Source of the DNA: Terrabacter aerolatus
GTDB lineage: Bacteria > Actinomycetota > Actinomycetes > Actinomycetales > Dermatophilaceae
DNA: 64,000 nt
NCBI RefSeq assembly: GCF_007991735.1
Contig: NZ_BJYX01000014.1
Location: 59,531-123,530, forward strand
Direction of reading: 5' to 3'
Position 1 is the first letter of the stretch; every line of letters starts with the position of its first letter. Positions 1 to 8,907 of this stretch are shown here, piece after piece. The translations under genes were made by a program, and so were the position numbers. The notes under the pieces are model-generated. The model saw only the letters and a list, made by a program, of their open reading frames with translations, made no database searches and had not been told where the DNA came from.

Positions 1-507
1 GAGCACGGCTTCGAGCAGACGACCGTCGCCGACATCGCCGCCCGCGCCGGGCTGACCGAGCGCACCTTCTACCGGCACTACGCCGACAAGCGCGAGGTCC
101 TCTTCGCCGGGCCCATCGACCTGCACGCACTGCTCGCGGAGTCCATTGCGGCACAGGCTGATTCGACCTCGCCGATCGACGCCGTCGCAACCGCGCTCGA
201 CAGCGTCAGCGGCCTCATGCAGCAGAACCGGGAGGGCTCGCGCCTGCGCCAGCGCGTCATCGACGCCAACCCCATGCTGCGCGAGCGTGAGCTCATCAAG
301 CTCGCCTCGCTCGGGGCGGCCATGGCCGACGCGCTCCGGGCCCGTGGCGTCACCGACCCCACGGCGAGCCTCACCGCCGAGGCCGGCATCGCTGCCTTCA
401 AGGTCGGCTTCGAGACGTGGGTCAACGACGCCACCGACGCCCATGACCTCCAGCACCACGTCAGCGAGTGCTTCGACCGGCTCAAGGCCGTCACCGCCGG
501 CCGCTGA
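1..507 (+). CDS. TetR/AcrR-family regulator (5' end outside window)
   Basis: The reading frame is open from base 1 to a TGA at 505-507. It begins inside the TetR DNA-binding domain: the first ~34 residues hold the second and third helices (core TVADIAARAGLTERTFYRHY), followed by an all-helical ligand-binding part with two internal Met near VIDANPM. Helix 1 and the start codon lie upstream of the window. The family represses nearby genes and releases DNA on binding a small ligand. The ligand here cannot be told, and the next gene is 100 bp away on the same strand with its own promoter. Confidence 0.9.
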   Translation, partial: EHGFEQTTVADIAARAGLTERTFYRHYADKREVLFAGPIDLHALLAESIAAQADSTSPIDAVATALDSVSGLMQQNREGSRLRQRVIDANPMLRERELIKLASLGAAMADALRARGVTDPTASLTAEAGIAAFKVGFETWVNDATDAHDLQHHVSECFDRLKAVTAGR

Positions 508-593
508 GCGAACCCCCGGCCGAGCCGACCACCCACCGAGCGGCCCGCCCGACCCGGGCACGCGGCATACGCCGTCGGTGGTGCTGACGCGGC

Positions 594-599
594 TAGCGT
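594..599 (+). promoter_or_regulatory. Leaderless -10 hexamer TAGCGT
   Basis: TAGCGT ends 7 nt before the GTG at 607, so transcription should begin at or beside the start codon. No Shine-Dalgarno sequence is visible. This layout recurs through the window. Confidence 0.55.
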
Positions 600-606
600 G
601 TGGCCC

Positions 607-1068
607 GTGACGACAGACGTGACAGCAGACGAGGCCACCGACCAGGACGCCATCCAGGGGATGGTCGACGCGTTCTTCGGGGCGTTCGTCTCGGGCCCGG
701 GCTGCGCCGAGCGGATGGACCTGCTGCGCGGACTGCTGCTCCCGCAGGCCGTCGTCGTGCGCACGTGCGGCCTCGAGCCGGCGGTCATGGGCGTCGAGGA
801 GTTCATCGCACCACGCGAAGCCCTCCTCACCGACGGCTCGCTGACCGACTTCCGCGAGTGGCCCGTCGAGGGACGCATCGAGGTCTTCGGCGACATCGCC
901 CACTGGTTCGGCGCGTACGCCAAGGCGGGCACGCAGGCGGGCGAGCCGTTCACCGGGCGCGGGATGAAGACGATCCAGCTCGTGCGGACGCCCGGCGGCT
1001 GGCGCATCAGCGCGGCCGCGTGGGACGACGAGCGCGACGGCCTGACGCTGCCGACCGACGCGGACTGA
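607..1068 (+). CDS. SnoaL/NTF2-like protein of unknown role
   Basis: A 153-residue protein of the NTF2/SnoaL cone-fold type (DUF4440-like). An N-terminal helix (QGMVDAFFGAF) leads to a beta-rich body ending in MKTIQLVRTPGGWRISAAAWDDER, typical of the last strands of this fold. I choose the GTG at 607 because it suits the leaderless -10 at 594-599; GTG 598 is the alternative. The family includes small enzymes and ligand-binding proteins, and no catalytic residues identify an activity. The next gene starts 56 bp downstream. Confidence 0.65.
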   Translation: MTTDVTADEATDQDAIQGMVDAFFGAFVSGPGCAERMDLLRGLLLPQAVVVRTCGLEPAVMGVEEFIAPREALLTDGSLTDFREWPVEGRIEVFGDIAHWFGAYAKAGTQAGEPFTGRGMKTIQLVRTPGGWRISAAAWDDERDGLTLPTDAD

Positions 1069-1124
1069 GCCCACCCGACCCCGCGCGCGACCCGATCGAC
1101 GCCTCGCTGCGGTTCACTGGGAGC

Positions 1125-2144
1125 GTGGCTGGGCAGCGCCTCGGGACGGCGTCCCTGACGGACGGGACGAGGGTCGCGTATGCCGTCACGGGCAGCGGGC
1201 CGTTCCTCCTCGTCGCCCCGGGGTGGCTCAGTCACCTCGAGATGGGCTGGGCCATCCCGGCCGAGCGGATGTTCCACGAGGCGCTGTCGTCGGGACGGAC
1301 CCTCGTGCGCTACGACCGCCCGGGCTGCGGCCTGTCCGGCGCCTACGACGGCCCGCGCACCATGGACCTCGAGGTCGCGACGATCGCGGCCGTCGCCGAC
1401 GCGGTCGGCGCCGAGCGCTTCGACCTGCTGGGCTGGTCACTGGGGGCGGCGGCGGCGGTGCAGTGGGCGGCCGAGCGACCCGACACCGTCTCGCGACTCG
1501 TGCTCTACGGCGGCTGGCCCGCCGGGTCCGCCATCGGCGACGACGACAGCCGGCAGCACGTGCTCGGCCTGCTCGCCACGCACTGGGGCCTCGGCTCGGA
1601 CCTGCTCACGGAGGTCTTCGCGCCCGACGCCGACGCGGGCACGAGGCGCACGCTCGCCCGCTACCAGCGCGCGGCCTCCTCGGCCGGGACGGCGGTCGCG
1701 CTGCTCCGGCTCGCCTACTCGCTCGACGTCACCCCGCACCTCGGGCGGGTGCGCGCGCCGACGCTCGTGCTGCACCGGCGAGGGGACCGGGCCGCACCCG
1801 CGGCCGGGGGACGCGCTCTGGCACAAGCGATCCCGGGCGCCGAGCTCGTCGAGCTCGAGGGCCGCTCGCACCTGCCGGCCATCGGCGACGCGCAGGCGGT
1901 GGTCGATGAGGTGCGGCGCTTCCTCGGCCTGCCGACGCTGCGCCGGTCCGTCCCGACCGGTCTGACGACGCGCCAGGGCGAGGTCGCCGCGCTCGTGGCC
2001 GAGGGCCTGACGAACCGCCAGATCGCCGAGCGGCTCGACATCTCCGAGCGGTCGGCCGAGTCGCACCTGGAACGCATCCGGCTACGGCTCGGGTTCAGCT
2101 CCCGGTCTCAGGTCGCGGCCTGGTACGTCGCCCGCACCCCGTAG
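1125..2144 (+). CDS. Alpha/beta-fold hydrolase fused to a C-terminal LuxR DNA-binding domain
   Basis: A two-domain protein of 339 residues. Residues ~1-265 are an alpha/beta hydrolase with nucleophile motif GWSLG (Ser105), an acid candidate in HRRGDRAAP and a His in GRSHLP. Residues ~275-335 are a LuxR/GerE helix-turn-helix (LTTRQGEVAALVAEGLTNRQ). The fusion suggests a regulator whose hydrolase part senses or degrades a ligand, which is an inference. GTG 1125 is chosen because hydrolase homology begins just after it and a TTCACT hexamer lies 6 nt upstream; the frame stays open further up. A GTATGCCG copy encodes Tyr-Ala near residue 19. Confidence 0.82.
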   Translation: MAGQRLGTASLTDGTRVAYAVTGSGPFLLVAPGWLSHLEMGWAIPAERMFHEALSSGRTLVRYDRPGCGLSGAYDGPRTMDLEVATIAAVADAVGAERFDLLGWSLGAAAAVQWAAERPDTVSRLVLYGGWPAGSAIGDDDSRQHVLGLLATHWGLGSDLLTEVFAPDADAGTRRTLARYQRAASSAGTAVALLRLAYSLDVTPHLGRVRAPTLVLHRRGDRAAPAAGGRALAQAIPGAELVELEGRSHLPAIGDAQAVVDEVRRFLGLPTLRRSVPTGLTTRQGEVAALVAEGLTNRQIAERLDISERSAESHLERIRLRLGFSSRSQVAAWYVARTP

Positions 2145-2152
2145 AGCCCACC

Positions 2153-2224
2153 GAAGACCCCGCGGAAGACCCCGCGGAAGATCCAGCGCCAGACCCGCGT
2201 CAGACCCCGCGTCAGACCCCGCGC
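2153..2224. repeat. Degenerate 12-bp tandem repeat, about 6 units
   Basis: Unit GAAGACCCCGCG is repeated twice exactly and then degenerates to CAGACCCCGCGT forms. It lies between the hydrolase-LuxR stop and the membrane methyltransferase start. No promoter or terminator is evident in it. Confidence 0.7.
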
Positions 2225-2277
2225 AGTGGGGTAGTTCCACGGCTGCGGCACGGGCACCCGGTCGGCACGCTGGGCAG

Positions 2278-3069
2278 ATGACCCGACGCATCGCCTTCCT
2301 CATCGTCTCCGCCGTCGCATGGTGCGGCTTCGTCGCCGTCACCGCGTGGACGACGGCCTTCCTCGCCGGCGTGGGGCTGCCCCGCACCGTCGACGGACCC
2401 GCGCGATCGAGCACCGGGTGGGCCGTCACCGTCGACCTCGCCCTCCTGCTGCTCTTCGCCGTGCAGCACTCCGTCATGGCGCGTCGCCCGGTCAAGGCGT
2501 GGCTCCGGCGGCGGGTGCCGGCCGAGCTCGAACGCACCACCTACGTGCTCGCCACCGACGCGTGTCTCGCGCTCCTGCTGGCGCTGTGGCAACCCTGGGA
2601 CCAACGGGTCTGGCAGGTCGAGGGCGTGACGGCATACGCCCTGTGGTCGCTGTGCGCGGCGGGCTGGGTGCTGGCGATCGCGGCGACCTTCGCCGTCGAC
2701 CACCTCGAGCTCATCGGGCTGCGGCAGGCCGGGTGGGGCTCCCACGCGACGACGGGCGCCGACACGTCCCCGCCGCTCCGGGTCGGCGGGCTGCACGCGG
2801 TCGTCCGCCATCCGTTGATGACCGGCCTCGTGGTCGCGTTCTGGGCCACCCCGCGGATGAGCGCGCCCCACCTGCTCTTCGCCGTCGCGGCCACCGCCTA
2901 CGTCATCGTCGGGATCACCTTCGAGGAGCGCGACCTGCGCCGCACGTTCGGTCAGGACTACGAGGCGTATGCCGCCCGCGTCCCCGCGCTCGTGCCCGGG
3001 CTGCGGCTCCGGTTGCAGCGGGGTGTGGTCGCTGGAACGGGCACCAGCGCGCGGCGCGCCCGTCCCTGA
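2278..3069 (+). CDS. Integral membrane methyltransferase, MddA/isoprenylcysteine methyltransferase type
   Basis: A 263-residue protein with about five membrane spans. The conserved C-terminal block runs from [17 protein letters not shown] through [17 protein letters not shown], the signature of the ICMT-fold membrane methyltransferases. It most resembles the methanethiol S-methyltransferase (MddA) branch rather than NnrU. In that branch the reaction is SAM-dependent S-methylation at the membrane, giving dimethyl sulfide; substrate here is inferred only. Its last ~112 bp overlap the 3' end of the convergent P-type ATPase gene, so the tails share DNA on opposite strands. An octamer copy encodes Ala-Tyr at 2631. 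Confidence 0.65.
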   Translation: MTRRIAFLIVSAVAWCGFVAVTAWTTAFLAGVGLPRTVDGPARSSTGWAVTVDLALLLLFAVQHSVMARRPVKAWLRRRVPAELERTTYVLATDACLALLLALWQPWDQRVWQVEGVTAYALWSLCAAGWVLAIAATFAVDHLELIGLRQAGWGSHATTGADTSPPLRVGGLHAVVRHPLMTGLVVAFWATPRMSAPHLLFAVAATAYVIVGITFEERDLRRTFGQDYEAYAARVPALVPGLRLRLQRGVVAGTGTSARRARP

Positions 3070-5882
3070 GACGTGGAGGCGTCTCCGGGGGCGCTGGGCG
3101 CGGCCGTTGTCGCGCGACGGCGGGAGCCCCAGCGCCAGAGCTCGTCGACGCCCCAGACCACGACGGGGAAGGGGAGGACGAACGCGACCTGCCACGGAGC
3201 CGGGGCGGTGGTGCCGAAGACGTCCTGCAGCGGACCCACGGTCACGAGCGCGGCCGCGAAGACCACCTCGTAGGCGATCCCCCACAGCAGCAGCCGGTTG
3301 CTCAGGACCCCCACCCGACGCAGCGACGCGTGCTGGGTGCGGGCGGCCATGGCCGTGCCGACCTGGCATGCCACGATGCCGAGGAAGCTCATCGTCGTGG
3401 CCTGCTGCCACACGTGGTGCAGGGGTCCCGAGGCCACGTCGTCGCCCAGGTGCCAGCCGCCCTGAACCAGGGTCGTGAGGAAGACGAGCATGACGAGCAG
3501 CGCCGAGACACCGCCGAGCAGACCCCACGCGCGGGCCAGCATCGGCACGTCGATGACGTTCTGCGTGCGCGTCCGGGGCGGACGGGACATCAGCCCCGGC
3601 TCGGCGCGCTCGCGGCCGAGCGCGAGAGCCGGCAGGGTCTCGGTGCCGAGGTCGATCGCCAGGATCTGCATCACCGTCAGCGGCAAGGGGATCCGGCCCC
3701 CGGAGAGCGCGTAGACGAGGAACGGGACGACCTCGGGGGTCGCATGCGCGAAGATGTAGACGATGAACTTGCGCACGTTGTCGTAGACGCGGCGCCCCGC
3801 CTCGACGGCCGCCACGACGGAGGCGAAGTTGTCGTCGGTGAGCACCATCGTCGCGGCCTCCCTCGCCACGTCGGTACCCGACCGGCCCATGGCCACACCG
3901 ATGTCGGCCCGTCGCAGCGCGGGTGCGTCGTTGACGCCGTCGCCCGTCATGGCGACGACGTGCCCCTGGTCCTGCAGGGCGTCGGCGATGCGCATCTTGT
4001 CCTCGGGCGAGCTCCTCGCGAAGATCAGCTCCTCGCCCGCCGCGAGGAGCTCGTCGAGCTCGGCCTCCGTCAGGGCGTCGAGCTCGGCACCGGTGACGAC
4101 GCGCAGGCCCACCCTCCCGATGCCGACGTCCTCGGCGATGCCGCGGGCCGTCAGCCCGTGGTCGCCGGTGACGACGAGGAGTCGTATGCCGGCCGAGTGG
4201 CAGCGCGCGACCGCGTCGGCCACCTCCGGCCGGGGCGGGTCGAGCATGGCCGCCATCCCCAGCAACGTCAGGTCGCGCTCGACCACCTCCCGGGTCAGAC
4301 TCGTCGGCTCCGCGTCGTCGACGGCGCGCTCGGCCACCGCGAGCAGGCGCAGCCCCTCCTCCGCCCACGAGGACACGAGCTCATCGAACGACCGACGGTC
4401 GGCGTCGGTCAGCGGTCGCTCGTCGCCGTGGGCGCCCACGACCCGCGTGCAGCGCGCCACCAGCTCCTCCGGAGCGCCCTTGGTGTGCACGCGGACCCCG
4501 CCCGCGACCCGGTCGACGGTCGACATCCGGCGGAGCGCCGGGTCGAAGTGGAACTGCTTCAGGCGCTCCACGCCGTCGCGGCGGTCCGCGCCCGGGGCGA
4601 GCGGGAGCGATGCGGCCAGCCGGAGCAGGGCCAGCTCGGTCGGGTCTCCACGGTCGCCGCGGTGATCGTCGTCGCCGGGGTCGCCCTGGCCGCCGCCGGG
4701 CCCGGCCGTGGCCAGCTCGGCGTTGTTGCAGGCGACGACGGCACGAGCCAGCCGGGCGGCCGCCGACCGCGCACCGACCTCGGCCGGGGGTGCACCGAGG
4801 TCGAGGACCTCCTGCGCCGTCCAGACCCGCGTCACGCGCATCCGGTTCAGGGTCAGCGTGCCGGTCTTGTCGGTGCAGATGACGCTCGTCGACCCGAGCG
4901 TCTCCACCGCCGAGATCCGCTTCACGAGCACGCCTCGCCGGGCCAGGATCCGCACCCCGACCGCGAGGGCGAGCGTGATCGTCGGCAGCAGGCCCTCGGG
5001 CACGTTGGCCACGAGCAGCCCGATGGCGAAGTTCACGGCGTCGCCCAGCGAGAGCCCGGCGACGAACGTGCCGATCGGGATGAACGCGACCCCCATCCCC
5101 ACCGCGACGAGGGCGATCAGCCTGGCGACGTGCTTGACCTGCTTCTCGAGCGGGCTGTCCTCGTGTCCCACCTGCTGCGAGAGTGCGGCGATCCGCCCCA
5201 GCTCGGTGTGCATCCCGGTGTGGAAGACCACCCCGGTGGCCTCGCCCTCCGTGCAGCTCGTCCCGGAGAAGACGAGGTCACGCGCCTGGAGGATCGGGCC
5301 CCGGGTGTCGAACGGCTCGGCCTCGCGGAGCGCCGGCAGCGACTCACCGGTGAGCGTCGACAGGTCGAGCTCCACCGAGCCGGACAGCAGCCGCGCGTCC
5401 GCCGGGATGCGCGAGCCCTCCTCGATGACGATGACGTCACCCGGCACGAGGTCGCGGGCCTCCACGGCCTTCGGCGTCCCGTCCCGGACGACGCGCACCG
5501 TGAGCGGCAGGTACGCCGAGAGGGCCTCGACCGACCGCTCGGCGTGCCGCTCCTGGGCGAAGGCGAACGCGGCGTTGAGCAGGATCACGACGACGATGGC
5601 GACGGCGAGGGCTGTGGTGCCGCTGACGGCCGCCAGCACGGCGGCGAGCCAGAGCAGCAGGGCCAGCGGATGAGTGAGCTGCGCGAGCAGGTCGCGGGGC
5701 CACGTCCTGCCCTGGCGTCGCACGAGCTCGTTCGGGCCGAAGACGACGAGGCGACGGGCGGCCTCCCGGTCCGAGAGGCCCTCGCGGCGAGTGCGCAGGT
5801 CGCGCAGGACCCGGTCGAGCGACTCCTGCGGGTCGACGGCCGAGACACCGTCCGGGGCCAGGCCCGTCACCGGCTGAGACAT
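2958..5882 (-). CDS. Type II cation-transporting P-type ATPase
   Basis: A complete 974-residue pump. Visible motifs are an N-terminal cation ATPase domain (~20-60), TLTGES (~176-181), the ion-site helix NVPEGLLP (~293-300), the phosphorylated Asp338 in DKTGTLT, KGAPE (~468-472), VVTGDHG (~570) and TGDGVND (646-652). The PEGL site matches the Ca2+ (PacL/PMR1) and Na+/K+ groups, so it moves a cation across the membrane using ATP; the ion is not certain. ATG 5882 is chosen because conserved sequence begins soon after it. The C-terminal ~40 residues are low-complexity and overlap the convergent methyltransferase gene. An octamer forces an Ile ATA codon near residue 565. Confidence 0.9.
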   Translation of the reverse strand: MSQPVTGLAPDGVSAVDPQESLDRVLRDLRTRREGLSDREAARRLVVFGPNELVRRQGRTWPRDLLAQLTHPLALLLWLAAVLAAVSGTTALAVAIVVVILLNAAFAFAQERHAERSVEALSAYLPLTVRVVRDGTPKAVEARDLVPGDVIVIEEGSRIPADARLLSGSVELDLSTLTGESLPALREAEPFDTRGPILQARDLVFSGTSCTEGEATGVVFHTGMHTELGRIAALSQQVGHEDSPLEKQVKHVARLIALVAVGMGVAFIPIGTFVAGLSLGDAVNFAIGLLVANVPEGLLPTITLALAVGVRILARRGVLVKRISAVETLGSTSVICTDKTGTLTLNRMRVTRVWTAQEVLDLGAPPAEVGARSAAARLARAVVACNNAELATAGPGGGQGDPGDDDHRGDRGDPTELALLRLAASLPLAPGADRRDGVERLKQFHFDPALRRMSTVDRVAGGVRVHTKGAPEELVARCTRVVGAHGDERPLTDADRRSFDELVSSWAEEGLRLLAVAERAVDDAEPTSLTREVVERDLTLLGMAAMLDPPRPEVADAVARCHSAGIRLLVVTGDHGLTARGIAEDVGIGRVGLRVVTGAELDALTEAELDELLAAGEELIFARSSPEDKMRIADALQDQGHVVAMTGDGVNDAPALRRADIGVAMGRSGTDVAREAATMVLTDDNFASVVAAVEAGRRVYDNVRKFIVYIFAHATPEVVPFLVYALSGGRIPLPLTVMQILAIDLGTETLPALALGRERAEPGLMSRPPRTRTQNVIDVPMLARAWGLLGGVSALLVMLVFLTTLVQGGWHLGDDVASGPLHHVWQQATTMSFLGIVACQVGTAMAARTQHASLRRVGVLSNRLLLWGIAYEVVFAAALVTVGPLQDVFGTTAPAPWQVAFVLPFPVVVWGVDELWRWGSRRRATTAAPSAPGDASTSQGRARRALVPVPATTPRCNRSRSPGTSAGTRAAYAS

Positions 5883-5979
5883 GCGCCCCCAGACTCCCCT
5901 GACCCTCCTCATTAGAGTCCGGGGCCGGTCCTGCTGTCCATCGCCTCCGGCGCCGCGTGGCCGACGTCACTCACCGACG

Positions 5980-6183
5980 TCACTCGCCGCGGATGCGCTC
6001 CGGCTTGAGGACCACGAGCGCGAGGGCGACGAGCAGGCCGGCGACGACGCCGACGACGAGCCCGCGGCCGACGTCGTGGGTCAGCGCGCCGCCCATGAGA
6101 CCGGCGAGCGCCCCGATCGCCGCGCACCCCGTGAACGTCGCGATCACCTTGGCCCAGAAGGGCGCCTCGAACTCACCAGCCAT
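5980..6183 (-). CDS. Small two-span membrane protein, unknown function
   Basis: 67 residues: a short acidic start (MAGEFEAPFWAKV), two hydrophobic segments (~10-33 and ~39-58) separated by a short loop, and a basic tail (LKPERIRGE). The second segment reads VVGVVAGLLVALALVVL. Not recognised as a named family. It precedes the P-type ATPase gene on the same strand with a 97-bp gap, so co-transcription is possible. The leader contains a GTATGCCG copy at 6228. Confidence 0.6.
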   Translation of the reverse strand: MAGEFEAPFWAKVIATFTGCAAIGALAGLMGGALTHDVGRGLVVGVVAGLLVALALVVLKPERIRGE

Positions 6184-6305
6184 GCGGCCACAGTAGCCGC
6201 GCCCTCGCCCGCTCCCTCGCGATGACGTATGCCGTGAGCCACGTCCGCGGCGTCGGCCCTCGAAGCGCGCCGGCACGGATCGGTCGCCCTGTCCCCGCGC
6301 TCGGC

Positions 6306-6311
6306 TAGCGT
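6306..6311 (+). promoter_or_regulatory. Leaderless -10 hexamer TAGCGT
   Basis: TAGCGT lies 7 nt before the ATG at 6319. There is no ribosome-binding site, so the mRNA of the glycosylase-like gene is probably leaderless. Confidence 0.55.
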
Positions 6312-6318
6312 CTGCGCC

Positions 6319-7419
6319 ATGGTGGTCCACGAGCTCACGGTCGAGCAGGCACGTCGCATCGCGGTGCACGCGCAGCTGCTCGACCGGCCGCGCCCGACCG
6401 ACCTCGTCGCCACCGTCGAGCGCCTGACCTTCCTGCAGATCGACCCGACGGCGGCCATCGCACCGAGTGCGGACCTCGTGCTGTGGAGCCGGCTCGGCCG
6501 CACCTACGACCCGGGCGAGCTGACGAGAGCCGTCGAGCAGGACCGCACGCTCGTCGAGACCGTCGCCTACGTCCGCAGCCCGCAGGATCTGCCCGCCGTC
6601 ATCGCCGAGGTCCGCGACACCGAGCCCTACGCGTTCATGGCCGAGTGGCTCGCCGCCAACGACTCCTTCCGCCGCGACATCCTGGCCACGCTCGAGGCCG
6701 ACGGTCCCCTGCTCTCGCGCGACATCCCCGACACGTGCGTCGTCCCGTGGCCCTCGAGCGGCTGGACCAACAACCGCAACACCACCAAGATGCTCGAGGC
6801 CCTCGCCCTGCGCGGCGAGGTGGCCATCGCCGGCCGCAAGGGCCGCCAGCGCTACTTCGACCTGCCGGAGCGCGTCTACCCGGCGGGACTGCCGACGCTG
6901 ACGCTCGACCAGGCCGTCGCGCACCGCAACGAGCGGCGCCTCGCCGCCCTCGGCATCGCTCGCGCCACCGGCACCGTGGTCCCCGGCGAAGGACCCTACG
7001 TCGGCGAGGCCGGTGAGCCCGCCGAGATCCGAGGGGTGGCGGGCACGTGGCGCGTGCACCCGGCATACCTCGACGTCGTCGACGACTTCCGCGGGCGCAC
7101 CGCGCTGCTCAGCCCGTTCGACCGGCTCATCCACGACCGCGCCCGCGCCGAGCAGCTGTGGGGCTTCGAGTACATCCTCGAGATGTACAAGCCCAAGCCC
7201 CAACGCCGCTGGGGCTACTTCGCGCTGCCGATCCTGCACCACGACCGGCTCGTCGGGAAGCTCGATGCCCAGGCCGACCGCAAGGCGGGCACGCTCGTCG
7301 TCAACGCGATCCACGAGGACGTCCGCTTCACCAAGGCGATCACCACGGCCGTCCACCGCGAGGTCGCCGACCTCGCCGCCTGGCTCGGCTTGGGCCTCAG
7401 CGGGCCGGCCGCGCCCTAG
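6319..7419 (+). CDS. Winged-helix DNA glycosylase of the YcaQ/AlkX (HTH_42) family
   Basis: 366 residues matching the winged-helix family of AlkZ/YcaQ interstrand-crosslink glycosylases. The N-terminal block carries FLQIDPT, which supplies the catalytic Q-x-D motif (Gln40, Asp42) used by the YcaQ branch; AlkZ itself has Q-x-Q. The conserved middle (GWTNNRNTTKMLEALALRGE) and C-terminal parts (LLSPFDRLIHDR, WGYFALPILHHDRLVG) are present. The expected role is removal of alkylated or crosslinked bases from DNA in the cytoplasm. A second predicted alkylation-repair gene lies at 46511. It is followed 33 bp later by a reductase-like gene. Confidence 0.82.
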   Translation: MVVHELTVEQARRIAVHAQLLDRPRPTDLVATVERLTFLQIDPTAAIAPSADLVLWSRLGRTYDPGELTRAVEQDRTLVETVAYVRSPQDLPAVIAEVRDTEPYAFMAEWLAANDSFRRDILATLEADGPLLSRDIPDTCVVPWPSSGWTNNRNTTKMLEALALRGEVAIAGRKGRQRYFDLPERVYPAGLPTLTLDQAVAHRNERRLAALGIARATGTVVPGEGPYVGEAGEPAEIRGVAGTWRVHPAYLDVVDDFRGRTALLSPFDRLIHDRARAEQLWGFEYILEMYKPKPQRRWGYFALPILHHDRLVGKLDAQADRKAGTLVVNAIHEDVRFTKAITTAVHREVADLAAWLGLGLSGPAAP

Positions 7420-7452
7420 ACCGACCAGACACCGACCTCCAGGAGACCACCC

Positions 7453-8037
7453 GTGCGCAAGATCGTCGTCTACACCATCACCTCGCTCGACGGCTCCGTC
7501 GACGACCCGACGCGGTGCTTCCCGCCCGACGTCGACCCCGAGCGGCCCCACCCGCCGACCTTCGACGACGGCCTCATCGAGCGCGAGACGGCCCTCATCG
7601 AGCAGCAGGACGCGGTCCTCCTCGGACGACACATGTACGACGAGTGGTCGCGCTACTGGCCCACCTCCGACGAGCAGCCCTTCGCCGACTTCATCAACGG
7701 GGTCAAGAAGTACGTCGTCACCTCCACGCCGCTCGCGACCGAGTGGGGCGACGCCGAGGCGGTCTCGGGGTCGCTCACCGACATCGTCCGCAACCTGAAG
7801 GCGTTGCCGGGCGACGACATCGGCGTTCACGGCAGCATCGAGCTCGCGCAGTCACTCCTCGCCGAGGGGCTCGTCGACGAGCTGCACCTGGCCGTCGCGC
7901 CCGTCGTCGACCCCGAGGGTCGACGCCTCTTCGAGCGGGCCACCGACCTCACGCGCCTCCAGCTCGTCAGCGCGACCCCGACGTCGACCGGCGCCCTCTG
8001 GCTGGTCTACCGACCCGCCGACGCCGAGTCCCGCTGA
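7453..8037 (+). CDS. Dihydrofolate reductase-family (RibD C-terminal domain) protein
   Basis: 194 residues. The start VRKIVVYTITSLDGSVDDP and the later block LLGRHMYDEWSRYW are typical of the RibD_C/YwjB reductase-like family, as is the final part with GVHGSIELAQSLLAEGLVDELHL. Members bind NADPH in a DHFR-like fold, but most have no proven substrate. GTG 7453 has an AGGAG site 8 nt upstream. The 3' end overlaps the convergent repeat-protein gene by 31 bp. Confidence 0.82.
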   Translation: MRKIVVYTITSLDGSVDDPTRCFPPDVDPERPHPPTFDDGLIERETALIEQQDAVLLGRHMYDEWSRYWPTSDEQPFADFINGVKKYVVTSTPLATEWGDAEAVSGSLTDIVRNLKALPGDDIGVHGSIELAQSLLAEGLVDELHLAVAPVVDPEGRRLFERATDLTRLQLVSATPTSTGALWLVYRPADAESR

Positions 8038-8324
8038 CCCGATGTCCCGTCGACGCGGTAGCCGCCCACGGCCCGCGTGGACTGCGCGGACAGGACCGCC
8101 CCGTCGCTCTGGTGCGAGAGCACCGACAGCCGCGACATGTTCGACAGCAGCGAGCCGGCGCTCATCGACGACCCGATCGACAGGAACGACGCGAACGAGC
8201 CCACACTTGCGATCGAGAGCACCGACCCGACGCTCCCGATCGAGAGCACCGAGCCGGTCGACCCGATCGACAGGAACGAGTCCCGCGACGCGATCGACCA
8301 CTTCCCACTGCGCGCTGGGGCCAT
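8007..8324 (-). CDS. Small Ser/Gly-rich repeat protein (LSIGSxGSV repeats)
   Basis: 105 residues. After a basic start (MAPARSGKWSIASRDSF) come roughly 10-residue repeats of the form LSIGSVGSV, at least four of them, then a less regular Ser-rich stretch with LLSNMSRLSVLS. The regular spacing of small residues and aliphatics suggests a stacked beta or membrane-associated repeat, which is inference. Similar short proteins are common hypotheticals in actinobacteria, with no function I know of. It starts 9 bp after the DUF6578 gene stop on the same strand, so the two probably form an operon. Confidence 0.62.
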   Translation of the reverse strand: MAPARSGKWSIASRDSFLSIGSTGSVLSIGSVGSVLSIASVGSFASFLSIGSSMSAGSLLSNMSRLSVLSHQSDGAVLSAQSTRAVGGYRVDGTSGQRDSASAGR

Positions 8325-8333
8325 GACCGCAGC

Positions 8334-8723
8334 CTAGGCAGGTCCGGGAGCCTCAGGAAGTGGCGCCTCGACGTCGAGGTCGACGACGTAGCCGTTGAAG
8401 GCGAGGCCCGGCACGTCGTCCGTGCCGTCGGCCGACCGGACCGTGCGCAACTCACCCGGCACCCAGTGCGACTCGCGCACGAAGGTCGCGTGCGCGGCGC
8501 GGATCGCCCGCACCGTGCCGTGCACCACCGGCGCATCCTCGGCAACGCCACCGTGGTGCTCCTCGGCGTGGGTGAGGCGCGCCGCGACCTCGGGGCCGAC
8601 GACGTCGTCGAGGACCCGTCCACGCGGCAGGTCGCGCAGCGTCCAGCCGACCCGGTCTCCGACGGCGAAGGGCTCGCCACAGCACTGCATCTGCCAGGCA
8701 TCGACCCACACGACGTAGCGCAC
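8334..8723 (-). CDS. DUF6578-family protein
   Basis: About 129 residues beginning VRYVVWVDAWQMQCCGEPFA. This start, with a WVD..QMQCCG block followed by FAVGDRVGW, matches the actinobacterial family DUF6578. GTG 8723 gives exactly this N terminus; a longer form to 8759 adds an unconserved stretch. The CC pair could bind metal, but no function is established. The small Ser/Gly repeat gene follows after 9 bp. Confidence 0.68.
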   Translation of the reverse strand: MRYVVWVDAWQMQCCGEPFAVGDRVGWTLRDLPRGRVLDDVVGPEVAARLTHAEEHHGGVAEDAPVVHGTVRAIRAAHATFVRESHWVPGELRTVRSADGTDDVPGLAFNGYVVDLDVEAPLPEAPGPA

Positions 8724-8907
8724 GACCCCACTGTGCCAAGGAAGGCTCCGAGACCCCACCCTGTTTCAGCGCGTCCTCCGTGAGGGACGCAGGACGGGAC
8801 GTACCGTTGACGTCCCGCACGCCACCGGGCCCCTGTGCCGTGGCGTCCCGTCTCCGGTCCCGCGAGGACCGGCCGCACCCCTCGGCCTCACCACCTCAGG
8901 AGCCTGC

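Noticed and set aside
2319..5915. Long open frame of about 1200 codons opposite the P-type ATPase
   Set aside because: Its product is Arg/His/Gln-rich low-complexity sequence with no domain, as expected of an antisense frame in GC-rich coding DNA. Similar shadows opposite the VWA, MoxR, gnd and PBP genes were rejected for the same reason.
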